A stretch of 48,456 bases of DNA from Corallococcus terminator (GTDB lineage Bacteria; Myxococcota; Myxococcia; Myxococcales; Myxococcaceae): contig NZ_RAVZ01000023.1 in NCBI RefSeq assembly GCF_003611635.1, positions 1 through 48,456 on the forward strand. The letters are read 5' to 3'. The translations under genes and the position numbers were made by a program. The notes under the pieces were generated by a model that ran no database searches, was not told the DNA's origin, and saw only the letters and a program-made list of their open reading frames with translations. Position 1 is the first letter of the stretch, and each line of letters opens with the position of its first letter. This document shows positions 33,457-42,241 of this stretch, piece after piece.

Positions 33457-34491
33457 TCAACGGCCCTCCACGCACAGCTCGATGAGCAGGCGCTCCAACT
33501 GCAACCGGGGTGCTCCATTGCGCGTACCGATGGCCACGCGCGCCGACTCCAGCAGCGCATTGCGCCGGTGCAGCGCGGCCTCCGACGTGCGATTCGCCAC
33601 CTCCGCCGCCAGCGCCTTCAGGTCCCGGTTCGCCATCCCCGCCTCCGCCTCCGCCTTCGCGAGCGCCACGTCGCGCGTCCACAACAAGAGCAGCTCCAGC
33701 GTCGCGTCCGCGTCCTCGCGCGACCCGCCATGGCCTTCCGCGAAGCGCAGGAGGCCCGGGATGTCATTGCCCCGGAGGGCCTCGAACGCGGTGATGACAT
33801 CCTTGCGCCGCGCCAGCGCCTTCACGTCCAGCGCGAGCGCCCGGCCCAGGCTGCCGCCGGACATCACCGCGGCCAGCGTGGCGGTGTCCGCGTCCAGCTT
33901 GCGCTCCTGCCGCACGTGGTCGGCGACCAGCTCCACCGGCAGCGGGGCGAAGTGCACCTTGCTGCACCGGCTGCGGATGGTGGGCAGCAGCCGGTCCATG
34001 GCGCTCGCCACCAGGATGAGCGTCGTCTCCGAGGGCGGCTCCTCCAGCGTCTTGAGGAAGGCGTTCTGCGCCTGGACGTTCATCTGTTCGGCGCTGACGA
34101 TGATGGCCACCTTGCGCTTCGACTCCAGGCCGCGCAGCGCCAGGCGCTCCTGGAGCTGCCGTATCTGCTCCACACGCAGCTCGCGGCTGGGCGTGCCGGT
34201 GAAGTCCGAGCGGCCGGCCAGGCCCCGCGACACGCGCTCGTCGTCCGGCATCACGTACGTGACGTCCGGGTGCAGGCCCTTGGCGATGCGCACGCAGCTT
34301 GTGCACTTGCCGCAGCCGACCTCCGGGGCCTCCGGGCACGTGAGGGCCTGGGCCAGCCCCACCGCGGCCAGCTCCTTGCCGACCCCCTCCGGGCCGGCGA
34401 ACAGGTAGGCGTGGTGCACCGAGCCCGTCCGCAAGGCGGATTGGAGCGCGTCCATCGCGCGGGGCTGTCCCTGCACCGAGGCAAGCGTCAT
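33457..34491 (-). CDS. holB: DNA polymerase III subunit delta'
   Basis: The protein has 344 residues. HHAYLFAGPEGVGKELAAVGLAQAL holds a P-loop, with Glu after the Lys where an active ATPase would have Thr or Ser. Delta' proteins commonly do not hydrolyse ATP. Four cysteines (Cys52, 60, 63 and 66) form the zinc module, followed by HPDV. KRKVAIIVSAEQMNVQAQNAFLKTLEEPP and TIRSRCSKVHF (the SRC arginine-finger motif) are typical of clamp loaders. The ATG at 34491 is in register with the family. It lies 81 bases from the divergent MscS-type gene. Confidence 0.92.
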   Translation of the reverse strand: MTLASVQGQPRAMDALQSALRTGSVHHAYLFAGPEGVGKELAAVGLAQALTCPEAPEVGCGKCTSCVRIAKGLHPDVTYVMPDDERVSRGLAGRSDFTGTPSRELRVEQIRQLQERLALRGLESKRKVAIIVSAEQMNVQAQNAFLKTLEEPPSETTLILVASAMDRLLPTIRSRCSKVHFAPLPVELVADHVRQERKLDADTATLAAVMSGGSLGRALALDVKALARRKDVITAFEALRGNDIPGLLRFAEGHGGSREDADATLELLLLWTRDVALAKAEAEAGMANRDLKALAAEVANRTSEAALHRRNALLESARVAIGTRNGAPRLQLERLLIELCVEGR

Positions 34492-34572
34492 GGGGGCGTG
34501 TATCTCCGCTCGGCGAGCACCCGTCAACCGCCGCCTTGACCCCCACGCACGCGGCCAGTCAGATTCAGGGGC

Positions 34573-36063
34573 GTGCTGAACTTCCTCGAAGGCCATCTCC
34601 CCCTGCTGGCGGGGGTCATCCTGACGGTGCTCCTGCTGGGCATCCGCGGCAGCACCCGCGACCCCGACCTGCGCGACGACCTCCGGGGCGCGGTCAGGAT
34701 GCTCATCGCATTCCTCGTGCTGCGGCTGGTGTCGCGCTTCCTGCCGGAGGCGGGCACGTCGGACGGGCTGCGCAAGGCCGTGAGCGTGGGCTGGATGCTC
34801 ACGTTCGCCTACGGCGTCATCCGTGCGGCGGTGGCGTTCGCGCTGAAGCTCGTGCGGATGCGCTCGCCGGTGACGACGCCGAAGATTCTTCGCGACGTCA
34901 TCGACTTCACGCTGTACGCGCTCGCGACGGTGCCCATCCTCCAGAGCCAGCTCAACCTGGATCTGGCGGGCCTGCTGGCCACGTCCGCGGTGCTGACGGT
35001 GGTCATCGGTCTGGCGCTCCAGGAGACGCTGGGCAACCTCTTCGCGGGCCTGTCGCTGCAGTTGGACCGCCCCTTCGAGGTGGGCGACTTCATCCGCATC
35101 GGCGAGCACACCGGGCGCGTGATGCACATCGGGTGGCGCTCCATCCGCATCGCCAACTTCCGGCGTGAGGTCATCACGCTGCCCAACAGCATGGTGGGCA
35201 AGGAGCACGTGAAGAACTTCACCCAGCACCACGAGCCCGTGGGCATCGAGGTGCAACTGGGCGTGTCGCTGGACGCGCCGCCCAACCAGGTGAAGCAGGC
35301 GCTGCTGGACGTGGCCCGGGAGATTCCTCAGGTCCTCGTGCAGCCGCCGCCCATGGCCCGCACGGTGTCCTTCACGGACTCCAACGTGCAGTACATGGTG
35401 CGCGTCTTCCTCAACGACTTCGCGCTGTCGGACAGCGTGAAGGAGGAGCTGCACACCCGGCTGTGGTACCGGCTGCGCCGCGAGGGCATCGAGCTGCCCC
35501 ACGCCCAGCGCACGGTGCACGTGCGCCGCGAGGCCACCACGAAGCGCCGCGACCTGGCCGACACCACCGTGCGCGACCTCTTGCGACAGGTGGACCTGTT
35601 CGCCCCGCTGGGTCCGGAGGAGCTGGAGCGCCTGCACCGCGAGGTCGTCGTGCGCCGCTTCGGCCAGGGCGAGCGCATCATCCAGGAGGGCGAGGAGGGC
35701 GGCACCTTCTACGTCGTGGCCTCGGGCGAGGTCAGCGTGAGGGCCGGCACGCTCCAATCGGAGATCACCCGCCTGGGCCCGGGCCACTACATCGGGGAGA
35801 TGTCGCTGCTCACCGGCGAGCGCCGCGCCGCCACGGTGGTGGCCCTCCAGGACTCCGTACTGCTGGAGCTGGACCGTCCCACCTTCGCGCGCCTGTTCTC
35901 CGACCACCCCGGACTGGCCCGCCAGCTCTCCGCGCAACTGGCCCAGCGCCGCAACCAGTTGCGCGCCGTGGCCCTGTCCTCCGGCGGCGGACCGGACCAC
36001 ACCCCCGAGGCAGGTCGCATCCTTGGACGGCTGCGTCAGCTCTTTGGCTTGACGCACGAATAG
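34573..36063 (+). CDS. MscS-family channel with cyclic-nucleotide-binding domain
   Basis: The protein has 496 residues. Membrane helices lie at about 8-23, 38-56, 68-92 and 106-122. The pore helix and beta domain of MscS follow: LDLAGLLATSAVLTVVIGLALQETLGNLFAGL (starting about 129), RPFEVGDFIRIGEHTGRV and TLPNSMV. From about 335 a cyclic-nucleotide-binding domain begins (LLRQVDLFAPLGPEELERL), with its phosphate-binding cassette GEMSLLTGERRAATV (408-422) retaining the key Arg. This is the bacterial CNG (bCNG) design: an ion channel in the inner membrane probably modulated by cAMP or cGMP and little by tension. The start is GTG at 34573. Confidence 0.85.
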   Translation: MLNFLEGHLPLLAGVILTVLLLGIRGSTRDPDLRDDLRGAVRMLIAFLVLRLVSRFLPEAGTSDGLRKAVSVGWMLTFAYGVIRAAVAFALKLVRMRSPVTTPKILRDVIDFTLYALATVPILQSQLNLDLAGLLATSAVLTVVIGLALQETLGNLFAGLSLQLDRPFEVGDFIRIGEHTGRVMHIGWRSIRIANFRREVITLPNSMVGKEHVKNFTQHHEPVGIEVQLGVSLDAPPNQVKQALLDVAREIPQVLVQPPPMARTVSFTDSNVQYMVRVFLNDFALSDSVKEELHTRLWYRLRREGIELPHAQRTVHVRREATTKRRDLADTTVRDLLRQVDLFAPLGPEELERLHREVVVRRFGQGERIIQEGEEGGTFYVVASGEVSVRAGTLQSEITRLGPGHYIGEMSLLTGERRAATVVALQDSVLLELDRPTFARLFSDHPGLARQLSAQLAQRRNQLRAVALSSGGGPDHTPEAGRILGRLRQLFGLTHE

Positions 36064-36208
36064 TGGCTTTCCGCGAGAGTACTTCCGGGGCAATCCCGAC
36101 CCGCCGGACCTTCCGGAAGGGCGCGGTGTGGTGGGCTGGACGGCATGCATCCAGCCTTGCGTCCAGGGCCTTTGACGCTCGGCGCCGGAAGGGTCTAAAC
36201 GTTCACAT

Positions 36209-37084
36209 ATGCAATCCGTCCGTGGCTTCCCTGCGCGATTAGGTGCCTTGCTCCTGCCTGGCGCGCTGCTCATGGTCCTGCCCCAGAGCGCGGCGGCCAC
36301 GGCACAGGTAAAGCCAGACGCGACGCGCGCGGGCCTGGAGAAGCTGTCCCACCGCCGCGTGTTCTTCGGTCACCAGTCCGTGGGCGGCAACATCCTGGAG
36401 GGTGTGCGCGGCCTGCCCTCCACGGCGAACACGCCAGCGCCCTCCTTCGTCGAGGTGAAGGACGCGTCGGCGACGCTCGCGCCCGGCACCTTCGCGCATG
36501 CGCTGGTGGGGCAGAACGAGCAGCCGGAGACGAAGCTCGCGCACTTCGCGCAGCTCCTGGACGGAGGGCTCGCGAAGCAGGTGGACGTGGCGCTGCTGAA
36601 GTTCTGCTACATCGACTTCAGCACGGGCACCGACGCGAAGGCCCTCTTCGAGAAGTACCGCGCCACCCTGGCGGGCCTGAAGACGCGCCACCCGGGCGTC
36701 ACCTTCGTGCACGTCACCGCACCCCTGACGACGGTGCAGCGCGGGGCGAAGGCCTGGTTCAATGAGTTGCGTGGCCGGTCCGTCTTCGGCGTCGGGGAGA
36801 ACGTGTCGCGCGAGGCCTTCAACGCGCTGATGCGCCAGACGTACGGCGGCAAGGAGCCGCTGTTCGACCTGGCCGCGCTGGAGTCGACCCAGGCCGACGG
36901 CACACAGGAGACGTACGAGGTGAATGGCCGCGCCTACCCGGCGATGGTGCCCGCGTACTCGGACGACGGCGGCCACCTCAATGCGCAGGGACAGGCGCGT
37001 GTGGCCTCCGCGTTCATCACCTTCCTCGGCGCCCTGCCGGAAGCCTCGCGTGAGGCCCCGGCCGCCGCGAAGGCCAATCCCTGA
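36209..37084 (+). CDS. exported SGNH-like hydrolase of the glycan/acyl cluster
   Basis: The protein has 291 residues with a signal peptide (about 1-33). FFGHQSVGGNIL (52-63) puts Ser57 where SGNH hydrolases have the GDS serine, and DDGGHLNAQGQARVA (252-266) supplies the Asp-x-x-His block near the C-terminus. LLKFCYIDF (129-137) and FVHVTAPLT (166-174) are core strands. SGNH enzymes act as esterases or O-acetyltransferases on polysaccharides, as AlgJ/AlgX do on alginate. It begins the plus-strand cluster and ends three bases before the first beta-helix acyltransferase. The GHQSVG variant is not one I can place in a named family. Confidence 0.65.
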   Translation: MQSVRGFPARLGALLLPGALLMVLPQSAAATAQVKPDATRAGLEKLSHRRVFFGHQSVGGNILEGVRGLPSTANTPAPSFVEVKDASATLAPGTFAHALVGQNEQPETKLAHFAQLLDGGLAKQVDVALLKFCYIDFSTGTDAKALFEKYRATLAGLKTRHPGVTFVHVTAPLTTVQRGAKAWFNELRGRSVFGVGENVSREAFNALMRQTYGGKEPLFDLAALESTQADGTQETYEVNGRAYPAMVPAYSDDGGHLNAQGQARVASAFITFLGALPEASREAPAAAKANP

Positions 37085-37087
37085 CAT

Positions 37088-37630
37088 ATGCGCATTCCCT
37101 TGATGATGATGCTCGGCCTGGGGCCGACCGTCGCGCGTCTGAAATTGCGCCGCTGCAAGAAGGTGGGAGCGGTTCCCACCGTCTGGGGGCGCGTCTGGAT
37201 TCACGGCGAGGGTGAAGTCGAGGTGGGCCACCGCGTGGTGTTCGACGCGCGGCTGGCGCCCATTGAATTGCATGCGCAGCGGGGGGCTCGCATCGTGATT
37301 GAAGATGACGTGACCATCGAAGGAGGCAGCTCCATCGAAGCGCAGTCGTACGTGGTGGTGGGCGCGCGCAGCCACCTGGGCATGTGGTGCAAGCTCTTGG
37401 ACAACATGTACCACCCGCTGCGCGGCAACCGGCACGAGCGACCCAAGTCGACGCCGCTGGTGGTGGAGGAAGGCGTCACGGTGGGCAGCCGCGCCATCCT
37501 GCTGCCGGGCACGCACCTCCAGAAGGGCGCGAGCGTGGCGTCGGGGACGGTCATCTCCCGCCGCATTCCCGCGGGCGTGTCGGTGGGCGGCTCCCCGGCG
37601 CGGGCGCTGCGGCGCGAGGTGGCGCGATGA
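37088..37630 (+). CDS. left-handed beta-helix acyltransferase (first of two)
   Basis: The protein has 180 residues. A short N-terminal helix is followed by hexapeptide-type repeats: ARIVIEDDVTIEGGSSIEAQSYVVVGARSHLG, then TPLVVEEGVTVGSRAILLPGTHLQKGASVASGTVI, and the usual end IPAGVSVGGSPAR. This is the maltose/galactoside/serine acetyltransferase fold, acting as a trimer with acyl-CoA or acyl-ACP. The DNMYHP segment (105-110) holds His109, a candidate catalytic base. It overlaps the next gene, also a beta-helix protein, as ATGA, so they may be made in equal amounts and may form mixed trimers. Confidence 0.8.
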   Translation: MRIPLMMMLGLGPTVARLKLRRCKKVGAVPTVWGRVWIHGEGEVEVGHRVVFDARLAPIELHAQRGARIVIEDDVTIEGGSSIEAQSYVVVGARSHLGMWCKLLDNMYHPLRGNRHERPKSTPLVVEEGVTVGSRAILLPGTHLQKGASVASGTVISRRIPAGVSVGGSPARALRREVAR

Positions 37631-38223
37631 GGCCCCTGCTGCCTTCCACGGCGGAGGCCGCGCAGGTGGTGCGCGCGGGCCTCAAGCTGGTGCACACGGA
37701 GGTGCTGCCTCGCGCGGAGCGGGCCGTGGGCGTCGCGCGGGCCCGGTGGCTCTTCCGCGCCTTCCGCCTGGGCCAGGGCGTGGCGGCGTACGGACCGGTG
37801 ACGGCGCGCAACGAGGGGCACGCGGAGCTGGGCGACAAGCTGACGTTCCTGGGCGGCATGCTGCCCACGTCGGTGGTCTGCTATTCGGGCGCGCGGCTGC
37901 TGGTGGGCGCGGAGACCCAGTTCAACTACGGCGTGTCCCTGGAAGCGTGGGAGTCGGTGCAGATTGGCGCCCGGTGCATGTTCGCGTCGTTCGTGCGCGT
38001 GAGCGACCGGGACGGCCAGCGCATCGCACCCATCATCATCGAGGACGACGTGTGGGTGGCCCACGGCGCCATCCTGCTGCCGGGCGTGCGCATTGGCGCG
38101 CGGTCGGTGGTGTCCGCCGGCAGCATCGTTTCGCAGGACGTGCCCCCGGACTCGCTCGCCATGGGCAACCCGGCGCGCAGCATGACCCTGGACCTGGTGG
38201 CCCGCGAAGCCACCGGCACCTAA
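37627..38223 (+). CDS. left-handed beta-helix acyltransferase (second of two)
   Basis: The protein has 198 residues. Repeats such as ARLLVGAETQFNYGVSLEAWESVQIGARCMFAS, IIIEDDVWVAHGAILLPGVRIGARSVVSAGSIVSQDVPPDSLAMGNPAR mark the O-acetyltransferase branch of hexapeptide enzymes. An extra N-terminal helical segment of about 60 residues precedes the coil. In the loop where related enzymes carry the catalytic His, this protein has RVSDRDGQRIAP without a His, so it may be regulatory or use another residue. ATG at 37627 overlaps the preceding stop. An acyl group carried on the ACP encoded 105 bases downstream is a plausible donor, by inference. Confidence 0.8.
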   Translation: MRPLLPSTAEAAQVVRAGLKLVHTEVLPRAERAVGVARARWLFRAFRLGQGVAAYGPVTARNEGHAELGDKLTFLGGMLPTSVVCYSGARLLVGAETQFNYGVSLEAWESVQIGARCMFASFVRVSDRDGQRIAPIIIEDDVWVAHGAILLPGVRIGARSVVSAGSIVSQDVPPDSLAMGNPARSMTLDLVAREATGT

Positions 38224-38328
38224 AGGGCGCCCGGCCTTCTTCGCCGCCCGGTGTTCAAGCAAAGCGCGCCGGGTGCGTTGTTCTCATAACCGCCTTTCCA
38301 CACCCCATCGCCAGACAGGATCCACCCC

Positions 38329-38577
38329 ATGAGCACGCGCGACACCCTCCGCACCTTCATCGTCGACACCTTCTTCGTGGACGAGTTCGGCGACGACGAC
38401 TCCTTCCTGCGCAAGGGCCTCATCGACTCCACCGGCATGATGGAGCTGGTGGCCTTCATCGAGTCGGAGTTCCACATCAAGCTCGACGACAAGGAGCTGG
38501 TGCCGGAGAACCTGGACTCGCTCACGCGCGTGGTGGCGTTCGTGGGTCGCAAGCAGGCGCTGTCGAAGGCGAGCTGA
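38329..38577 (+). CDS. acyl carrier protein
   Basis: An 82-residue acidic helical protein. Ser34 in LIDSTGMMELVAFIE is the 4'-phosphopantetheine attachment site, preceded by SFLRKG and followed by a typical helix II recognition surface. The length and the ending (LTRVVAFV) fit free-standing carrier proteins. It differs from the fatty-acid AcpP (DSLD motif) and looks like a dedicated carrier. It sits seven bases ahead of the amidotransferase gene and upstream of an AMP-forming ligase that could load it. A phosphopantetheinyl transferase must come from elsewhere. Confidence 0.9.
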   Translation: MSTRDTLRTFIVDTFFVDEFGDDDSFLRKGLIDSTGMMELVAFIESEFHIKLDDKELVPENLDSLTRVVAFVGRKQALSKAS

Positions 38578-38584
38578 GCCCACC

Positions 38585-40555
38585 ATGTGCGGCATCGCGG
38601 GCTTCACCTTCGCGGCGGGCGGGGACACGGCTCCGGCACTCCACGCCGACCGGCTGCGCCGCATGACCGCCAGCATCAAGCACCGGGGCCCGGACGCGCA
38701 GCGGGCCCTGCTGCTGGACGGCGCCGCGCTGGGGCACGCGCGGTTGTCCATCGTGGACCTCGCCTCCGGCCACCAGCCGATGCGCGACGAGGCCACGGGC
38801 CTCACCGTCGTCTTCAACGGCGAAATCTTCAACCACGTGGAGCTGCGCGAGCAGTTGTCCGGCGCGTATGCCTTCCGCACGCGCTCCGACACGGAGGTCA
38901 TCCTCGCGGCCTTCCTCACGTGGGGCATCGACTGCGTGCGACGCTTCGAGGGCCAGTGGGCCTTCGCGCTGTGGGATCCGCGCGACCGCACGCTGTGGAT
39001 GTCGCGCGACCGGGTGGGCATCTGCCCGCTGTTCTACGCGACGCTGCCGGGGGGCCAGTTGGCCTTCGCGTCGGAGGCGAAGGCGCTCTTCGCGAGCGGA
39101 CTCGTCGCCCCCGCGCTGGATGCCCGGGGCCTCAAGCAGACCTTCCAGCTCTGGGCGCCCGTGGCGCCGCGCACGTCGTTCGAGGGCGTGTCGCTGCTGC
39201 CGCCCGCGCACACCGCGAAGTGGCAGGACGGCCTGCTGACGCTCCAGCGCTACTGGGACCTGGACTTCGGCGTGACGCCGGATGCGCCGGACGCGCCCCG
39301 CCTGCTGGAGGAGCTGGGCGCGGTGTTGGATCGCGCGGTGCGGCTGCGGCTGCGCGCGGACGTGCCGGTGGCGGCGTACCTGTCGGGCGGACTGGATTCG
39401 AGCCTGCTGTGCGCGCTGGCGCAGGAGCAGTTGGGCGGCACGCTGCGCACCTTCTCCGTGGGCTTCGCGCACGCGCGGTTCGACGAGCGCACGCACCAGG
39501 CGACGGTCGCGGAGCAACTGCGCACCGAGCACCGCGTGGTGGAGATGCGCGACGGGGACATTGGCGCGCTGGTGCCGGGCGTCATCTTCCACGCGGAGCA
39601 GGCGATGATGCGCTCCGCGCCCGCGCCCTTCCTGCGGCTGAGTGGCTGGGTGCGCGACCACGGCATCAAGGTGGTGCTGACGGGGGAAGGGTCGGACGAG
39701 ATGTTCCTCGGCTACGACCTGTTCAAGGAGACGAAGGTGCGCCAGTTCTGGGCGCGCCAGCCGGACTCGAAGTACCGGCCGCTGCTGCTGCGCAAGCTCT
39801 ACCCCACGCTGTCGGTGAGCCAGCAGAACGTGGAGCTCCTGCGTGAGTTCTTCGGCCAGGGGCTGGAGACGCCGGACGCGCTGGCGTTCTCGCATCTGGT
39901 GCGGTGGGGCAACAGCGGCCGCATCCTGCGCTTCCTCGCGCCGGAGTTCGCCGCGCGGGTGGCGGACGAGGATCCGGTGGCGTCGGTGCTCGCGTCCGTT
40001 CCGAAGGCCGTGGCCGGGTGGCGTCCGCTGGCGCGGGCGCAGTACCTGGAGGCGCGCACGCTGCTGTCGGGCTACCTGCTGTCCGCGCAGGGCGACCGCA
40101 TGCTGTTGGGCAACGCGGTGGAGGGGCGCTTCCCGTTCCTGGACACGGGCGTGATGGAGTTCGCCGCGCGCGTGCCGGAGCAACTGCGCCTGCGGGGCCT
40201 GGATGAGAAGCACCTGCTCAAGCGCTACTCGAAAGGAAGGGTGCCCGCGTCCATCCTGGAGCGCAGCAAGTTCCCCTATCGAGCCCCCATCGCGGGCGCG
40301 CTGGTGGGTCCGGAGGCTCCTGCCTGGGCGCGCGAGTTGCTCGCACCGGAGGCGGTGGCCACCACGGGCGTCTTCGACGCGCGCAAGGTGGAGCGGCTGG
40401 TGGCGAAGCTGCGCGCGCCGAACTCCGCGGAGAGCGAAGCGGACACCATGGCCCTGTTCGCCGTGGCGTCCACGCAGTTGCTCGCGCATCACTTCCTCAC
40501 CCCGCGCGCGGTGCCGCAGGCGGATGTGGACGCGGTGCAGTTGGAGGCCGCGTGA
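38585..40555 (+). CDS. AsnB-type glutamine-dependent amidotransferase
   Basis: The protein has 656 residues. Cys2 after processing (MCGIAGF) begins the class II glutaminase domain, with IKHRGPDAQ, GHARLSIVDL and FNGEIFN (78-83). The synthetase domain has the PP-loop YLSGGLDSS (265-273) and LTGEGSDEMFLGYD (365-378). The enzyme activates a carboxylate with ATP and amidates it with ammonia from glutamine. Such AsnB paralogues often act in polysaccharide or secondary-metabolite loci rather than on aspartate, and AsnB-like amidotransferases occur with ACPs and acyl ligases in exosortase-associated EPS loci. Its place between ACP and ligase favours such a role. It is longer than housekeeping AsnB (about 555). 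Confidence 0.88.
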   Translation: MCGIAGFTFAAGGDTAPALHADRLRRMTASIKHRGPDAQRALLLDGAALGHARLSIVDLASGHQPMRDEATGLTVVFNGEIFNHVELREQLSGAYAFRTRSDTEVILAAFLTWGIDCVRRFEGQWAFALWDPRDRTLWMSRDRVGICPLFYATLPGGQLAFASEAKALFASGLVAPALDARGLKQTFQLWAPVAPRTSFEGVSLLPPAHTAKWQDGLLTLQRYWDLDFGVTPDAPDAPRLLEELGAVLDRAVRLRLRADVPVAAYLSGGLDSSLLCALAQEQLGGTLRTFSVGFAHARFDERTHQATVAEQLRTEHRVVEMRDGDIGALVPGVIFHAEQAMMRSAPAPFLRLSGWVRDHGIKVVLTGEGSDEMFLGYDLFKETKVRQFWARQPDSKYRPLLLRKLYPTLSVSQQNVELLREFFGQGLETPDALAFSHLVRWGNSGRILRFLAPEFAARVADEDPVASVLASVPKAVAGWRPLARAQYLEARTLLSGYLLSAQGDRMLLGNAVEGRFPFLDTGVMEFAARVPEQLRLRGLDEKHLLKRYSKGRVPASILERSKFPYRAPIAGALVGPEAPAWARELLAPEAVATTGVFDARKVERLVAKLRAPNSAESEADTMALFAVASTQLLAHHFLTPRAVPQADVDAVQLEAA

Positions 40556-40643
40556 GCACACCGATGCACACCGCACGTTCGTGGGTCCTCGTCCAGGCGC
40601 TCGCCACACAATCGGTGCCGGACAGCCTGCGATGGAGGGCTGC

Positions 40644-42239
40644 ATGAATCCCCACGCGGATACCGCACCCACCTGGGTGCGCACCCACGCGCAGGCGACA
40701 CCGGATGCCCCTGCGGTGGACTCGCCGTGGGCCCGGCTCACCTATGCCCAGCTCGAAACACGCATGCTGGCGCTCGCGGGACACCTGCGAGACGCGGGCG
40801 TGGAGCCGGGCGCGCGCGTCCTCATCGCCCTGCCCCTGGGCTGCGCGTCGGCTGTCGCGGCGCTCGCGGTGCAGGCGCTGGGTGCGTGCGCGGTGGAGCT
40901 GGACCGTGAGACGGGCGCCGACTCGCTGGACGGCATCCTCGCGCAGACGGGTGCGCGGCACGCGGTCATCTTCGGCCAGGACGCTCGTCGTTGGACGGGC
41001 CGCACATCCCTCACCCACTTCGTCGTGGTGCACGGCTCCCGTCCCCCGGAGCGCCTGCGCGGCCTGCTGACGCCCGCGACGTCCACGTGGTTGCAGGAGG
41101 ACGGCGCGGTGGATCCGGACATCGTCCCCGCGCCCCTGGCCGCCCTGCCCTCCCTGCCTCCGGAAGCGCCCGCGTCCATCGTCTTCACGTCCGGCAGCAC
41201 CGGCACGCCCCGGGGCGTCGTCCAGACGTTCGCCAACATCGCGGCGAACACGCGATCCATCGTGGAGTACCTGGGCCTGACGGCGCGCGACCGCGCCATG
41301 CTCATCCTTCCCCTGCACTACTGCTACGGGAAGAGCGTGCTCCAGACGCACCTGCTCGCGGGCGGCTCCGTGTTCCTGGATCCGCGCTTCATGTACCCAC
41401 AGGTCGTGCTGGAGGCCATGGCCACCGAGGCGTGCACCGGCTTCGCGGGCGTACCCCTCACCTTCGAACTGCTGCGCCGTCAGGCCGCGTCCGAGTCCCT
41501 GTCGAAGCTGCCACTGCGCTACCTCACCCAGGCCGGCGGCGGCATGTCCCCGGACACGGTGCGCTGGACGCGCGAGTCCTTCCACCCCGCGGAGCTCTTC
41601 GTGATGTACGGCCAGACGGAGGCCACCGCGCGGCTGAGCTACCTGCCGCCCTCGCGCGCCACCGACAAGGCAGGCTCCATCGGCCAGGGCATCCCCGGCG
41701 TGACGCTGGCGGTGGTCGCGGAAGACGGGGCGCCGCTCGCGGACGGCGAGGTGGGCCAGTTGGTCGCGAAGGGCGCGAACGTGACGCCCGGCTACCTCAA
41801 CGCTCCCGAGGACACCGCCGCCATCCTCCGCGACGGCTGGCTGTGGACCGGCGACCTCGCGTGGCGCGACGCGGACGGCTTCTTCTTCCTCGTGGGCCGC
41901 GCGAAGGAGATCCTCAAGGTCGGCGGCCACCGGGTGAGCCCCGCGGAGATGGAGCACGTGCTCGCGCGCCACCCGGCGGTGCTGGAGGTCGCGGTGGTGG
42001 GCGTGCCGGACGACCTGGGCGGCGAGGCGGCGTGCGCGGCGGTGGTGCTCAAGCCGGACGCCACGCCGAAGGAGGACGACCTGCGCCGCTTCTGCCGCGA
42101 GTCCCTGCCCGCCCACAAGGTGCCTCGCCACGTGCTGTTCACCGAAGCGCTCCCGCGCGGGCCCACCGGCAAGGTGCTCAAGGCCGACCTGCGCACGCGC
42201 GTGCTGTCTTCACTTTCTTCCCCTGAATCGAGGTCGTGA
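40644..42239 (+). CDS. AMP-forming acyl-CoA/ACP ligase
   Basis: A 531-residue ANL-superfamily adenylating enzyme. Core motifs are in order: FTSGSTGTPRGV (181-192), LPLHYCYGK, YGQTEAT (322-328), WTGD (401-404), GRAKEILKVGGHRVSP (418-432) and the C-terminal catalytic Lys510 in RGPTGKVLK. It activates a carboxylic acid as acyl-AMP and transfers it to CoA or to a carrier-protein thiol. The ACP two genes upstream is the obvious partner. The ATG at 40644 has GGAGGG upstream and is in register with the family. A substrate cannot be read from the pocket. It overlaps the NAD-synthase-like gene region, with three bases between stop and start. Confidence 0.9.
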   Translation: MNPHADTAPTWVRTHAQATPDAPAVDSPWARLTYAQLETRMLALAGHLRDAGVEPGARVLIALPLGCASAVAALAVQALGACAVELDRETGADSLDGILAQTGARHAVIFGQDARRWTGRTSLTHFVVVHGSRPPERLRGLLTPATSTWLQEDGAVDPDIVPAPLAALPSLPPEAPASIVFTSGSTGTPRGVVQTFANIAANTRSIVEYLGLTARDRAMLILPLHYCYGKSVLQTHLLAGGSVFLDPRFMYPQVVLEAMATEACTGFAGVPLTFELLRRQAASESLSKLPLRYLTQAGGGMSPDTVRWTRESFHPAELFVMYGQTEATARLSYLPPSRATDKAGSIGQGIPGVTLAVVAEDGAPLADGEVGQLVAKGANVTPGYLNAPEDTAAILRDGWLWTGDLAWRDADGFFFLVGRAKEILKVGGHRVSPAEMEHVLARHPAVLEVAVVGVPDDLGGEAACAAVVLKPDATPKEDDLRRFCRESLPAHKVPRHVLFTEALPRGPTGKVLKADLRTRVLSSLSSPESRS

Positions 42240-42241
42240 CG

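Noticed and set aside
34492-36300. long N-terminal extension of holB reading through the MscS region
   Set aside because: The added residues are antisense to the channel gene and unlike any clamp-loader; the ATG at 34491 fits the family start.
40203-40643. N-terminal extension of the acyl ligase into asnB
   Set aside because: Those codons overlap the asnB 3' half in another frame and give Arg/Ser-rich sequence; the ATG at 40644 has GGAGGG.
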